The notes beneath the pieces are model-generated. The model did no database searches, was not told where the DNA came from, and saw only the letters and a list, made by a program, of their open reading frames with translations. Shown in pieces: positions 17,606-26,327 of a DNA stretch of 64,000 nt. Position 1 is the stretch's first letter, and each line of letters starts with the position of its first letter. This DNA is from Solirubrobacter sp963736505 (lineage in GTDB: Bacteria > Actinomycetota > Thermoleophilia > Solirubrobacterales > Solirubrobacteraceae): NCBI GenBank assembly GCA_963736505.1, contig CAVTOZ010000003.1, positions 1,364,001 to 1,428,000 on the forward strand, in the 5' to 3' direction. The translations under genes were made by a program, and so were the position numbers.

Positions 17606-19484
17606 CTTCGTTCGCACGGCTGCTCAACGCCTTCATCGCGGGCGTCGAACCGCGGCGCGCGCTGTTCTGCACCTACGGATTCGACGCGCGCTTCTTCGAG
17701 ACCGAGATCCTGCCGGCGATGCTGCCGAGCAGCCTCGCCGAGACGCGCGAAACCGGCCCAGGAGCGGCATATCTCAACGCCGGGGACCTCGCGCTGCAAC
17801 GCCGCGACGTCAGCATCTTCTACGACCACCTGACCGGGGAGGGTCCGGAATTGCTCTACGGCGCCTGGCAGGTCGACGCGCGACCTCGGCGCTTTCACCC
17901 GAAGCTGGCGCTGCTGGACTACCCGGAGGCGATCCGCGTGGTGATCGGCTCAGCGAACTTGACCCGGTCCGCTTGGACGGGATTGCTCGAGCTGTTCGCA
18001 GTTGTGGATCTCGTGGCCGGGGTACCGCATCCGTGGGCCGGGGGGCTGCGGCGTTTCCTCGACCACCTGGCGGACCGGGTTCCTGCCGGCCAGCCCGAAC
18101 ACCGCGATCGGGTCCGCTCGTTCCTCGACGCGGTGCCCGAGCAGTCCGGTGACGACCAGATCACATCCAGTTGGGATGGCGCGCTGTTCGACACGTTGTT
18201 CGAGGGCATCGGCGGCGCCCGGCGGATCGATGTTGTTACGCCCTTCTTCGAAGGGTCCGACGGACCGGGGTCTTCGATGCGCTCGCAAAGCGTGTGCCCG
18301 GCGTCGGGGGCAGGCTCTACGTGTCGACCAGCCTCGCCCACGGCAGGACCCAGCTCGCGGGTCCACCTGAGAAACTCGGCGCGCTGCTGAGCTCGGGTAC
18401 GTGGGCGCTCCACGGCGTGCGCGCGGTCTGGGATGACGATGAGGAGGGCGCGCCACTGCGGGCGCTACACGGAAAGCTGCTCGCCGTCACTCACGCCAGC
18501 GGCGTTCGGATAATGATGGGGTCGGCGAATGTGACGCGCGCCGCCTTGCTGGGGCGCGCGTCGACGCTCGAGCAGCGTGGGCGGGCGAACGTCGAACTTG
18601 TGCTCGTGCGCAATTCCACCGCTCGCCACCTGGGCGCGGTGCTCCCGCAGGCCGATCCGCTCGCGGCGGGTGACGTCGACATCGTCGACACCGGCGATCC
18701 GACCGGCGAGGACGGCGAGCAGTCCGTCGGCCCGGAGATCCACGTCGTTGAGGCGACGTACCGTGCGGCGACTGGCACGTTGAGCATCATGCTGGCGGCC
18801 GGCGCGCCGCCGCTGACGATCACCTACGAGCAACGCCGCCTGGCCGAGCGCGTGACGGGCGTCCTCACCACGAACATCAAGCTCGGCAGCGCACGCTTCG
18901 TCGTGGTAGAGGACGGTGAGGAGACCGGGATGGTGCCGTTCACCGTGGTCGATCCGGAAAGCATGCTCGCTCGCGGGACGGCTCGACGGATCGACCTCGA
19001 GACGTTTCTGGGCTTGCTCGCAGGCGCCCGCGAGCTGCCTTTGGGCGTCGGAGAACAGGGTGGTGCGCTGGGCGGCGTCGGGGAGGGCGAAGACGGCGTC
19101 GTCGGGGTGCGCGGGGCAATTCCGTGGCGTCGATTCCTCGCCGCGGTTTCGGGCTTGGGGCGCGAACTCGAGCGCGAGCGTGATGTTGAGCGCGGACTGC
19201 GCTTTACGCTCGAGAACCCGATCCGGCTCGCGGGACTCGTCGAGCATCTCGATGCGGCGTACGTCCGTCGCCGCTTCACGGCAGCGGATCTCCTGTATGC
19301 CCTATATGAGCTAGAACGAGAGATCGCGCGGGTACGTGGTCTCGACAGCCCGCCTGAGTGCGCGGCCCTACTCGCCGCCGCGCATAGGTCGATCGTAATG
19401 CGCCGGATGCGACTGGTGGACGAGGCCGGGCCGATCGTCGCCGAGCAGATGCGGCTCGTGACCGCGGCGGATTCGATGCTGTGA
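17602..19484 (+). pseudogene. Phospholipase D-like nuclease, two HxK motifs, frameshifted near 18262
   Basis: A PLD-superfamily protein of about 627 residues if restored. The first half (from ATG 17602) has RFHPKLALLDY...VVIGSANLTRSAWTG. The second half, in another frame, has ALHGKLLAVTH...IMMGSANVTRAALLG. Two HxK-G-S-x-N motifs form one PLD active site. The frame changes between about 18255 and 18275: restoring one lost base gives TPFFEGSD-RTGVFDALAKRVPG. As written the first frame stops at 18390 without the second motif, so the protein is likely inactive unless frameshifting occurs. The end overlaps the helicase start (GTGA at 19481). PLD nucleases with SF2 helicases are known defence pairs (DISARM drmC, Mokosh); the equivalence is not established. 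Confidence 0.8.
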
Positions 19485-22339
19485 GCGAGCGCTTCACGCG
19501 CGTCCTGAAGCACTCCGCGACCGATCCGAGTGTCGAGGAACACGTCATCGCGCGACAACTGGCAACCGCTGAGGAGCTGCACAAGCGGCTGGAAGCGTTC
19601 GGTGGTGTCATTCTCGGGGACGAGGTCGGCACGGGGAAGACGTTCGTCACGTTTGCGCTAATCGCGGAGGCGCTGATCCGACAGCCGGACCGCGGGGCGG
19701 TGGTCTTCGTCCCGAGTGACCTGCTCAAGACGAAGTGGTGTCGTCAGCTTCGCGAGTACTTGCTGGCGGCGGTGTACGACAAGGCACAGGCGCGCGACCT
19801 CGTGTCTCGCATCACGCCGATCGACCGATCGCTGCGTAACGACGGGTCGCTCGCTGCGGACGCTGCTGGCCGGCAGGTCGCTCACAACGCGATCGTGGTC
19901 GCGCGACACTCGATCTACTCATATCGGACGTCGGAGAACGATCAGGTCGCCTGCGTCCGCGCTGCCGTGGAGAAGCTGCCGGAAGGCGAAGGTCGCCGGG
20001 CGCATTCGGTGCTTCGTCGCTGCGGGCTAGATCCTGGCACGCCCGCGGACTGGGGGTGGTGGGCCAGACCCGAGCTTCTCACGGTCGATGCACTCGGGCC
20101 TATGCGCGCGGTGCTGCGCAGCTACGCCGACGGCGCGCGAGACCTAACGGACGCGATGCTCGACGCGGTCCAACAGATTCGCCGGCGCGTCGGACGCGCG
20201 CACCTGCCGAATGCCGCGCTGGTGATCGTCGATGAGGCTCACAACCTCAAGTCGGCGGCGTCGACCGTCTACAGCGCGCTGCTGGACGTACTCGACAGGC
20301 AATTCGACGCGTTGCTGTTCCTTACGGCGACGCCGTTCCAGCTTGGGCGGCACGAGCTCCTGCACATCGTCGACTTCTTCCGCGCCTCCCGCCGGCACAC
20401 CGGAAATGAGGAGGCGTTCGCGCGCAGGCGACACGAGCTCGCCGACGCAATGGACGGCTATGTCGAGACGCTGGACCGCTTTGGCGAGGCGTGGAGCGAC
20501 CTCGACGCAGAGCGGGCCCGCGCGGTGCGAGACCACGTGGTGGACGGGCCCGCCACCACCGATCCGCTCGTGATCGAAGCCGCGGAGGCCTTCGGGCGTG
20601 CGCGAAACGCAAAGGCTCGGCTCGAGGGGGCGATGCGACCGTTCGTGCTCCGGTCCACCCGCGAGCGTCACCACCTCGAGCACGGTCCGGTGCAGGAGCG
20701 CTACCTCACCGAGGAGGCGCGGATCCCGCTGGCGCTGGTCGACCGGCTGCTCGTCGAGACGATGCGGGATTCGCGCACGTTCATCTCGTCCGCGCTGGTC
20801 AGTGCCTGCTCGTCATGGGAGGCGTTGCGCGCCGCCGCGGTCATGAGCGAGGAGGGGCGCCCGCGATCGCACACCCGAGCGGTGCTGTGGAAGCTCGCGG
20901 AGGCAGATCTCCTCGGAGACCATCCGAAAGTCGCGCAGACGGTCGACGAGTGCGTGACCGCAGTGATGCGCGGCGAGAAGACGCTCGTCTTCGTCGAGCG
21001 CGAGGAGACGGGACGGCGAATCCGCGACGCGATCTTGAGACAACTCGAACGGCTCACACCCGACGAGCTCGTCTCGGTCGAGGCACAGCTCCAGCGCCTG
21101 CAGGACCGCACCCGGTTCGGGTGGCCGTCGCTGCGCGAGAACTACCTTCACACGCTCTATCCGCAGATCTTCGCCGAACTCCCGACAAGCGCTCAACTTG
21201 AGGCGGCTTGGAGGGACCCGGCCACCGTGGAACTTTGGCGCCGCGTCGATCCGGTCGGCGACAAGCGCGACTTCGCGCGCGAGAAGCGGTTCTGGGAGCA
21301 CGTGCTGTTCAAGGCTGCGGTGACGCGAAAGCCGGACTGGCGGGCAGCCGCGCCCGAGGACCTCCCAAACCTTGCGACCTGCGTCGACCGCCTGCTCGAA
21401 TCCGACTACATCCTCAACGGGCTCGATCTGAGATCCGGCGTGACCAACGAGCGAATTCGGGTGCCGGCGCAACCGGCACGCGAGTCGCCGCGCGAGCCGC
21501 GCCGGCCGTTCGCCGATGCTCTGCTCAGCTTCCGCTCCCCGTGGGCCCGGTCCGCGACGTCGTTGGCCTACCTCGGACCCGACGATCGGGCGGCGTTCGT
21601 CGACGCCGCGGCCGGCGCGTTCGCCCGCTCGCACTTCCGCGCCGAGATCGCGGCGGTCGAGGTGGATGGCGACCCGGCCAGGCACTTCTCTGAGGTGGAC
21701 CGGCTGCTCCTCGACGAGTCGGGTCCTTGGCCGCGCCGGTTCGAGGCCCTCGCCGACCACGCGCGCGACGCGGTGCGGACAGGCGAAAGCGATCTCGCGG
21801 CGAGCCGCATCGGCGGCCTGATCGCCTCTCTGTCCAGTGGCGTCCGTGTCCAGTTCACCAGCGGAGCAACGGCGGGCGACACGCGCCAGCGCGCTATCGA
21901 TGGTTTCAACACGCCGCTGTATCCAGAAGTCATCATCACGACGCCGATCCTGGCGGAGGGGCTCGACCTACACCGTTTCTGCCGGCGCGTGATCCACCAT
22001 GACCTTCCGTGGAACCCGGCGAAACTCGAGCAGCGCACCGGTCGCGTCGACCGCGTCGGCAGTCTCGCCGAGCGGCTCAAGCGGGAAGGCTCTACCGCGG
22101 AGGCCAATATCGACGTGTGGCTTCCATACGTCCCGGGCACGTACGACGAGTACATCTACGAGCGCGTGATAGCGCGTCGCCGCGAATTTCGCTGCCTCCT
22201 CGGAAGCAAGCCGGAATGGCGGGGTGAAGGCGAACTGGGCGATCGCGAGGACGCACTCCCCGTGGCCGAGGAACTCATCGATCGGCTCCAAGTGCACTTG
22301 GGACCAGCGTCTCCGCCCGACGTGAGCGACTTCGCATAG
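19481..22339 (+). CDS. SNF2-like superfamily 2 DNA helicase/translocase
   Basis: A 952-residue ATP-dependent DNA translocase. Walker A is GDEVGTGKTF (residues 46-55), motif II is VIVDEAHNLKS, motif III is FLTATPFQLG. The C-terminal lobe has VQFTSGATAGDTRQRAIDGFN, ITTPILAEGLDLHRFC and motif VI LEQRTGRVDRVGS. This GRxxR box followed by a charged stretch and the long insert between lobes resemble helicases encoded with PLD proteins in defence islands. The GTG start overlaps the PLD stop. There is no nuclease or methylase domain in the polypeptide, so cutting would depend on the PLD partner. The frame is intact although its PLD partner is broken. Confidence 0.9.
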   Translation: MSERFTRVLKHSATDPSVEEHVIARQLATAEELHKRLEAFGGVILGDEVGTGKTFVTFALIAEALIRQPDRGAVVFVPSDLLKTKWCRQLREYLLAAVYDKAQARDLVSRITPIDRSLRNDGSLAADAAGRQVAHNAIVVARHSIYSYRTSENDQVACVRAAVEKLPEGEGRRAHSVLRRCGLDPGTPADWGWWARPELLTVDALGPMRAVLRSYADGARDLTDAMLDAVQQIRRRVGRAHLPNAALVIVDEAHNLKSAASTVYSALLDVLDRQFDALLFLTATPFQLGRHELLHIVDFFRASRRHTGNEEAFARRRHELADAMDGYVETLDRFGEAWSDLDAERARAVRDHVVDGPATTDPLVIEAAEAFGRARNAKARLEGAMRPFVLRSTRERHHLEHGPVQERYLTEEARIPLALVDRLLVETMRDSRTFISSALVSACSSWEALRAAAVMSEEGRPRSHTRAVLWKLAEADLLGDHPKVAQTVDECVTAVMRGEKTLVFVEREETGRRIRDAILRQLERLTPDELVSVEAQLQRLQDRTRFGWPSLRENYLHTLYPQIFAELPTSAQLEAAWRDPATVELWRRVDPVGDKRDFAREKRFWEHVLFKAAVTRKPDWRAAAPEDLPNLATCVDRLLESDYILNGLDLRSGVTNERIRVPAQPARESPREPRRPFADALLSFRSPWARSATSLAYLGPDDRAAFVDAAAGAFARSHFRAEIAAVEVDGDPARHFSEVDRLLLDESGPWPRRFEALADHARDAVRTGESDLAASRIGGLIASLSSGVRVQFTSGATAGDTRQRAIDGFNTPLYPEVIITTPILAEGLDLHRFCRRVIHHDLPWNPAKLEQRTGRVDRVGSLAERLKREGSTAEANIDVWLPYVPGTYDEYIYERVIARRREFRCLLGSKPEWRGEGELGDREDALPVAEELIDRLQVHLGPASPPDVSDFA

Positions 22340-22487
22340 GTCGGCAGCAGGGTGTCCGGAAGCGAGAGACGAACCCCGTCTGGACGAGCCGGTTGAACGC
22401 CAGCAGCGCATTCGCACGAGCGCGGTCGAAGCCTCGCAGTTGCTTGCTGACCGCTGTGTCGACGATGCCGACGTAGCGTTGGCGCAC
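22275..22487 (-). pseudogene. Possible remnant of a minus-strand gene
   Basis: This frame contains a strikingly protein-like stretch, YVGIVDTAVSKQLRGFDRAR followed by ANALLAFNRLVQTGFVSRF, in otherwise non-coding DNA just after the helicase. Its last about 65 bases overlap the helicase 3' end and look like shadow. There is no clear start or Shine-Dalgarno. It may be the surviving piece of a lost gene. Family unknown. Confidence 0.25.
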
Positions 22488-22587
22488 CGCCGCGTGGCCA
22501 AGAGATCGCTGGCCTGGACCGCGGCGGAATCGTCGGCGGCCGGATGATCGCTGGACTCGGGCGGTTCTTCTGCCCTACGTTTGGGCG

Positions 22588-22878
22588 ATGGGATACGAAC
22601 TGCGCGGGCATCAAATCCTGTCGCCCGGCGAGTACCACCAGCTCGCCCGGGCGATGAACCAGGACGCTGAGGCGCCGACGGAGCTCGTCGCCTGGGTCTC
22701 CGGGGAGAGACTTTCACCGCAGACGCTGCAGCGGGGGTTCGAGCGCGCGGCGGTGCATGTCGTCGACGAACGTGGACATGAGCTGCTCTCGCTCGCGGTC
22801 CGCCGCATCAACCTGGCGCTCGGCCGTGACGAGATCGACATCGATCCGCTGCCGCCGGCGCTGCCGGGCGAGCTCTAG
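22588..22878 (+). CDS. Small hypothetical protein
   Basis: A 96-residue frame starting MGYELRGHQILSPGEYHQLARAM, with balanced composition and an ordered pattern (LVAWVSGERLSPQTLQRGFERAAVHVV...HELLSLAVRRINLALGRDE). No family is recognised. It stands alone: 249 bases after the helicase and 515 bases before the DGQHR gene. From 22879 to 23392 I see no supportable gene. Confidence 0.5.
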   Translation: MGYELRGHQILSPGEYHQLARAMNQDAEAPTELVAWVSGERLSPQTLQRGFERAAVHVVDERGHELLSLAVRRINLALGRDEIDIDPLPPALPGEL

Positions 22879-23392
22879 CGGTCTCGCGCGCGCCTGGCTC
22901 AGCGTTCGTAGGGCGGTCGGGCCCGACGGGAGGACCGAACGTGCGCGGTGCGCCCGGCGATCACGACTAACACGTGCCGGCGGGCCGGCCAAAGCCGAGG
23001 TTGACGGGCTAGCGCCGTGTTGACCGGCGGAGTCTCGGTAGTCGCGAGAGGGGCGGTACCTAGTCGGCATTCAGCGAGCGTGGGACCGGCGTCGCACCGA
23101 CGCCGCCGCGCGCCTGATGCCTGCGCCGTCCTTGGCTCTAACGCGCCATTCATGGGACACCACCGAGGTAGGAGACCAGACTTGTGAGATCGCGAGGACG
23201 CCATGCGTCCGCGGACAGTCCTTGGGATCCTCTCGGAGGGAGTAGTTGGGTGTCGATGGCGGCCCAGGCCTCGCCTGAGTCTTGGCGCGGGATCCGCATA
23301 AGGACCGAGGAAATCTGTTACGCACGGTCTCCGTACTACTTCGTGACTGCTCGTGGCAGTAGTCTTCCGCTGGTGGCGACGCTACTTGGCTC

Positions 23393-24817
23393 TTGAGCAA
23401 TCCCGACAAGATGAGCGGCCGGATCGAGGTTCCCGCGATTCAGGTTCGGCAATGGCTTCCTGAGTGGAGCAAGATGAGCTTTGAAGGGGAGCATCAAGCT
23501 CGCCCTAAAGAGCACTTCTACGTTTTCAGCCTTGCCGCGTCGATGCTGAAGAGCCTGAGCGGAATCCAGCGCCGAGAGGCGGACTCCGGCCAGCGGCGAG
23601 CGGATGACCTCGGGATTCAGCGGCGGCATGATCCGGAGCGTTCGACTGAGATTCGGGAATTCGTGCGGTACGGCTTCCCGTGGTCTGATCTGGGTGATCG
23701 GCAGCGTTCGTCGGGCAAGTTCGACGATCTGAAGAAGCCGGGGTGGCTTCCTACCGCGATAGTCGTGAACATCCTGCGCTTGGAAGACGAGCGGAGTGGA
23801 GCACGCATCAACCCTGTCGATGCGATTGAAGTAGCCGATACGTCACCTGGGCTGTCGACAATCGGGCTTCCCGCAGGCGCTGACGCAACCAGTTGGCGTG
23901 CATCGGGGCTCCAGCCGCTCGAGGTTATCGACGGTCAGCACAGGCTCTGGGCATTCAACTCAGGCGAGTATCCAACCGACTTTCAGCTCCCTGTTGTCGC
24001 GTTCCACGGGCTCGATGTCAGTTGGCAGGCGTACCTGTTCTGGACGATCAACATCAAGCCCAAACGAATCAATGCCAGCTTGGCGTTTGATCTCTACCCG
24101 CTGCTCCGGACGGAGGAATGGCTGCAGCGCTTCGAGGGTCCCACGATCTACCGGGAAACGCGGGCTCAAGAGCTGACGGAACTCATGTGGGCCTATCCAG
24201 CGAGCCCTTGGTATCACCGCATCAACATGCTGGGCGAGCGCGGAGTCGGCGGCGTCACTCAGGCCGCGTGGATTCGGTCGTTGACCAACTCGTTTATCAA
24301 GGCTTGGGAAGGGCCCGGTGTCCGCATCGGCGGCCTCTTTGGCGCGCCCGTCGGAGACGACGCGCTCGCTCTCCCGTGGACCCGGGAACAGCAAGCGGCA
24401 TTCTTGATCTACAGCTGGGGCAAGCTCGAGGTGGCGATTCGAAATAGCGATGACGAGTGGGCCATGCAGCTGCGGGACATCGATGACGATGACGATGAGT
24501 CTGACGAGCTCTTCGACGACACGGACGAGTTTGAAAGCCTGCCGACTGCTGACGTTAGGGCGGATCCTGCGTTCTCTGGCAGGTACAGCCTCCTGAACTC
24601 GGATCAGGGTGTTCGGGCCTTCCTGCAAGTTGTCAACGACGTGTGCTACATGCTGGCAGACGACGTTGGCCTGAGAGCTTGGCCGATGGATCGGGCGGAC
24701 GCAGAGTCGGACTTCAGAGAGATCGACGAGGCCCTCGTCGAGCTCGATCAACAACCAGTCGTTTCAGTCATCGCACAGCTATCGGATTCGCTTGCCCATT
24801 TCGATTGGCGAACCTGA
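23393..24817 (+). CDS. DGQHR-motif (DndB-like) protein
   Basis: A 474-residue soluble protein with LEVIDGQHRLWAF at residues 176-188. This DGQHR motif defines a ParB-like family including DndB, the regulator of phosphorothioate DNA modification, and related proteins in modification and defence loci. The following segment VVAFHGLDVSWQAYLFWTINIKPKRIN matches the family pattern in which a second conserved Lys/Asn block follows. An acidic tail region (DIDDDDDESDELFDDTDEFE, about residues 363-382) is unusual. The start could be TTG 23393 or ATG 23411; neither has a strong Shine-Dalgarno. GC is lower than in the flanking core genome. It is the first gene of an operon ending in an adenine methyltransferase. 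No dndACDE genes are in the window. Confidence 0.75.
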   Translation: MSNPDKMSGRIEVPAIQVRQWLPEWSKMSFEGEHQARPKEHFYVFSLAASMLKSLSGIQRREADSGQRRADDLGIQRRHDPERSTEIREFVRYGFPWSDLGDRQRSSGKFDDLKKPGWLPTAIVVNILRLEDERSGARINPVDAIEVADTSPGLSTIGLPAGADATSWRASGLQPLEVIDGQHRLWAFNSGEYPTDFQLPVVAFHGLDVSWQAYLFWTINIKPKRINASLAFDLYPLLRTEEWLQRFEGPTIYRETRAQELTELMWAYPASPWYHRINMLGERGVGGVTQAAWIRSLTNSFIKAWEGPGVRIGGLFGAPVGDDALALPWTREQQAAFLIYSWGKLEVAIRNSDDEWAMQLRDIDDDDDESDELFDDTDEFESLPTADVRADPAFSGRYSLLNSDQGVRAFLQVVNDVCYMLADDVGLRAWPMDRADAESDFREIDEALVELDQQPVVSVIAQLSDSLAHFDWRT

Positions 24818-24829
24818 TCCCATCCATCG

Positions 24830-24985
24830 TTGACTGAGGCGCAACGGATCGTCAAAGGCGCGTTCCGTGGCAGCGGAGGCTACCGAGAGCTTCGGCGCCA
24901 GCTTCTCGCCCACTTGGAGCGAGACGCCGAGCAACCGACCGCGGGCGTGGCTGCAGACCTACGCGACGCGCTGAAGATGCGGTGA
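24830..24985 (+). CDS. Small ORF between DGQHR protein and unknown operon partner
   Basis: A 51-residue frame from TTG 24830 to TGA 24985: (M)TEAQRIVKGAFRGSGGYREL...LLAHLERDAEQ...DALKMR. It begins 13 bases after the DGQHR stop, in the same frame, and ends 3 bases before the GTG of the next gene, exactly filling the gap in a tight operon. The composition is helix-forming and charged, not shadow-like. It might be a separate small subunit or a C-terminal extension cut off by the TGA at 24815. Too short for most gene callers. Confidence 0.5.
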   Translation: MTEAQRIVKGAFRGSGGYRELRRQLLAHLERDAEQPTAGVAADLRDALKMR

Positions 24986-24988
24986 ACA

Positions 24989-26326
24989 GTGGCGAACCAG
25001 GCGCTGGATGCGGCCCAGGTCGCGGCGCTCAGCAAGGCATCACCGACGGCGATCGAGGATGCCACGGTCCGGTTGCGTCCGTACTTGTCGCGCCAGCGGT
25101 GGCTCGGCAACAATAATCGCTATCTGCGTCGCGCGGTCGAGACGGTCAAGAAGGACGCCGCTGCCCCTCAGAATACGTCGCACAAGCATCTCTCCGAATA
25201 CGTCGCCGCTTCCGCAGCGCTGCATTGCGCCGACGGCTGGGCCTATTTGGGCCGCGCGCTAAGCGCGCATAGCTCTGGCGACTCTTCGATCGCCCGGCAT
25301 CTTGCGTACTACGCCGAGCTGCGAGCGGCCTTGAGTCTGCTCGCGACTCAGGGCATCGGCATCTTCTCGGGTAAGAACGCGGTTATCGATCCAGCCGGTG
25401 AGGCCGAGTTCTTTCGTGGCCCAACTCACGTCACGACTTGGCTTGCCCTCGAGTATTGGGCGGATAGTCCGGTCGGCTCAGTGCTTCTGTCCGAGTTGGT
25501 GCGACCAGGCAGCGTTTCGCTGTCCGCGTGGATTGATGGTTTAGGCCTCGGTAGCGGCGTGTGGAGTCCGATTGGTCGCAATTGGCTTCGCGCATGGGGA
25601 CTAGATCTCCGGATGTTCGGTCGAGACCGCGACACGCGCAACGAGGCGAGCTACCGACCCACGTCGCTTCGTGGATACCCGCCGGATTCAGTACTAGACG
25701 CCGAGTTCGTCCGTCGTTTCTGGCCGCTCTTCGAGCCGGCGCCGAGCGACCCGTTCTACCAACTCGATCGCCACCTTCTCAGACTCAGCATGGAGCGAGC
25801 GTTCGAATCTACTTCCGGCCAGCCAGCCAGAGGAAACGTCGCGTTTCTCAAAGCCGTTGAGCGATCGCTGTTGGCGAACTCCGGCGTCGGTATTGACTCT
25901 CCGCTGGGACGATTCATCGCGAGGCTGGACGATCCTGCCACGCCCCTTCTGTTTGAGTCCGCGCTAAAGCGCGCCAGCCATCTCGATCCGCGGTACCACG
26001 TTCACGCCATTTCTCGGGCGGCGTTGCTTCTGCGGGTGGCAACTGGAGCATCGGCACGGGTGCTGGAGCAGGCGCAGCTGACGTTCTCTGACTTCCGCTT
26101 TTGGACCGAAAGCCTCGCTGAGGCACATGGCCTTTGCGGCCCTGGCACCCTTCCGGACGATCCGGCGGATCTATGGGCCGACGTCGATGAGGCGCTGTTC
26201 GACTTCGCGGAAACCGTCGATGCGGGATCCGACCTGTCGTTCTTCGCGCTTCGCGACCGCGCGTCGGTGCCGCTTGGTGTTCTCACAGGGTGCACGCGCG
26301 TAGCGGTATGGGGACTCGCCGCGTGA
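24989..26326 (+). CDS. Unknown protein in DGQHR-methyltransferase operon
   Basis: A 445-residue protein, mostly helical by pattern, with no recognised domain or membrane segment. The N-terminal part is rich in basic helices (RLRPYLSRQRWLGNNNRYLRRAVETVKK), followed by EYVAASAALHCADGWAYLGRAL and ARHLAYYAELRAALSLLATQG, which suggest an alpha-solenoid-like or scaffold domain. GTG 24989 lies 3 bases after the small ORF stop, and the methyltransferase ATG (26328) is 1 base beyond its own stop, so it is firmly within the operon. It occupies the place where a restriction or effector subunit would be expected, but no nuclease motif is visible. Confidence 0.75.
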   Translation: MANQALDAAQVAALSKASPTAIEDATVRLRPYLSRQRWLGNNNRYLRRAVETVKKDAAAPQNTSHKHLSEYVAASAALHCADGWAYLGRALSAHSSGDSSIARHLAYYAELRAALSLLATQGIGIFSGKNAVIDPAGEAEFFRGPTHVTTWLALEYWADSPVGSVLLSELVRPGSVSLSAWIDGLGLGSGVWSPIGRNWLRAWGLDLRMFGRDRDTRNEASYRPTSLRGYPPDSVLDAEFVRRFWPLFEPAPSDPFYQLDRHLLRLSMERAFESTSGQPARGNVAFLKAVERSLLANSGVGIDSPLGRFIARLDDPATPLLFESALKRASHLDPRYHVHAISRAALLLRVATGASARVLEQAQLTFSDFRFWTESLAEAHGLCGPGTLPDDPADLWADVDEALFDFAETVDAGSDLSFFALRDRASVPLGVLTGCTRVAVWGLAA

Positions 26327-26327
26327 C

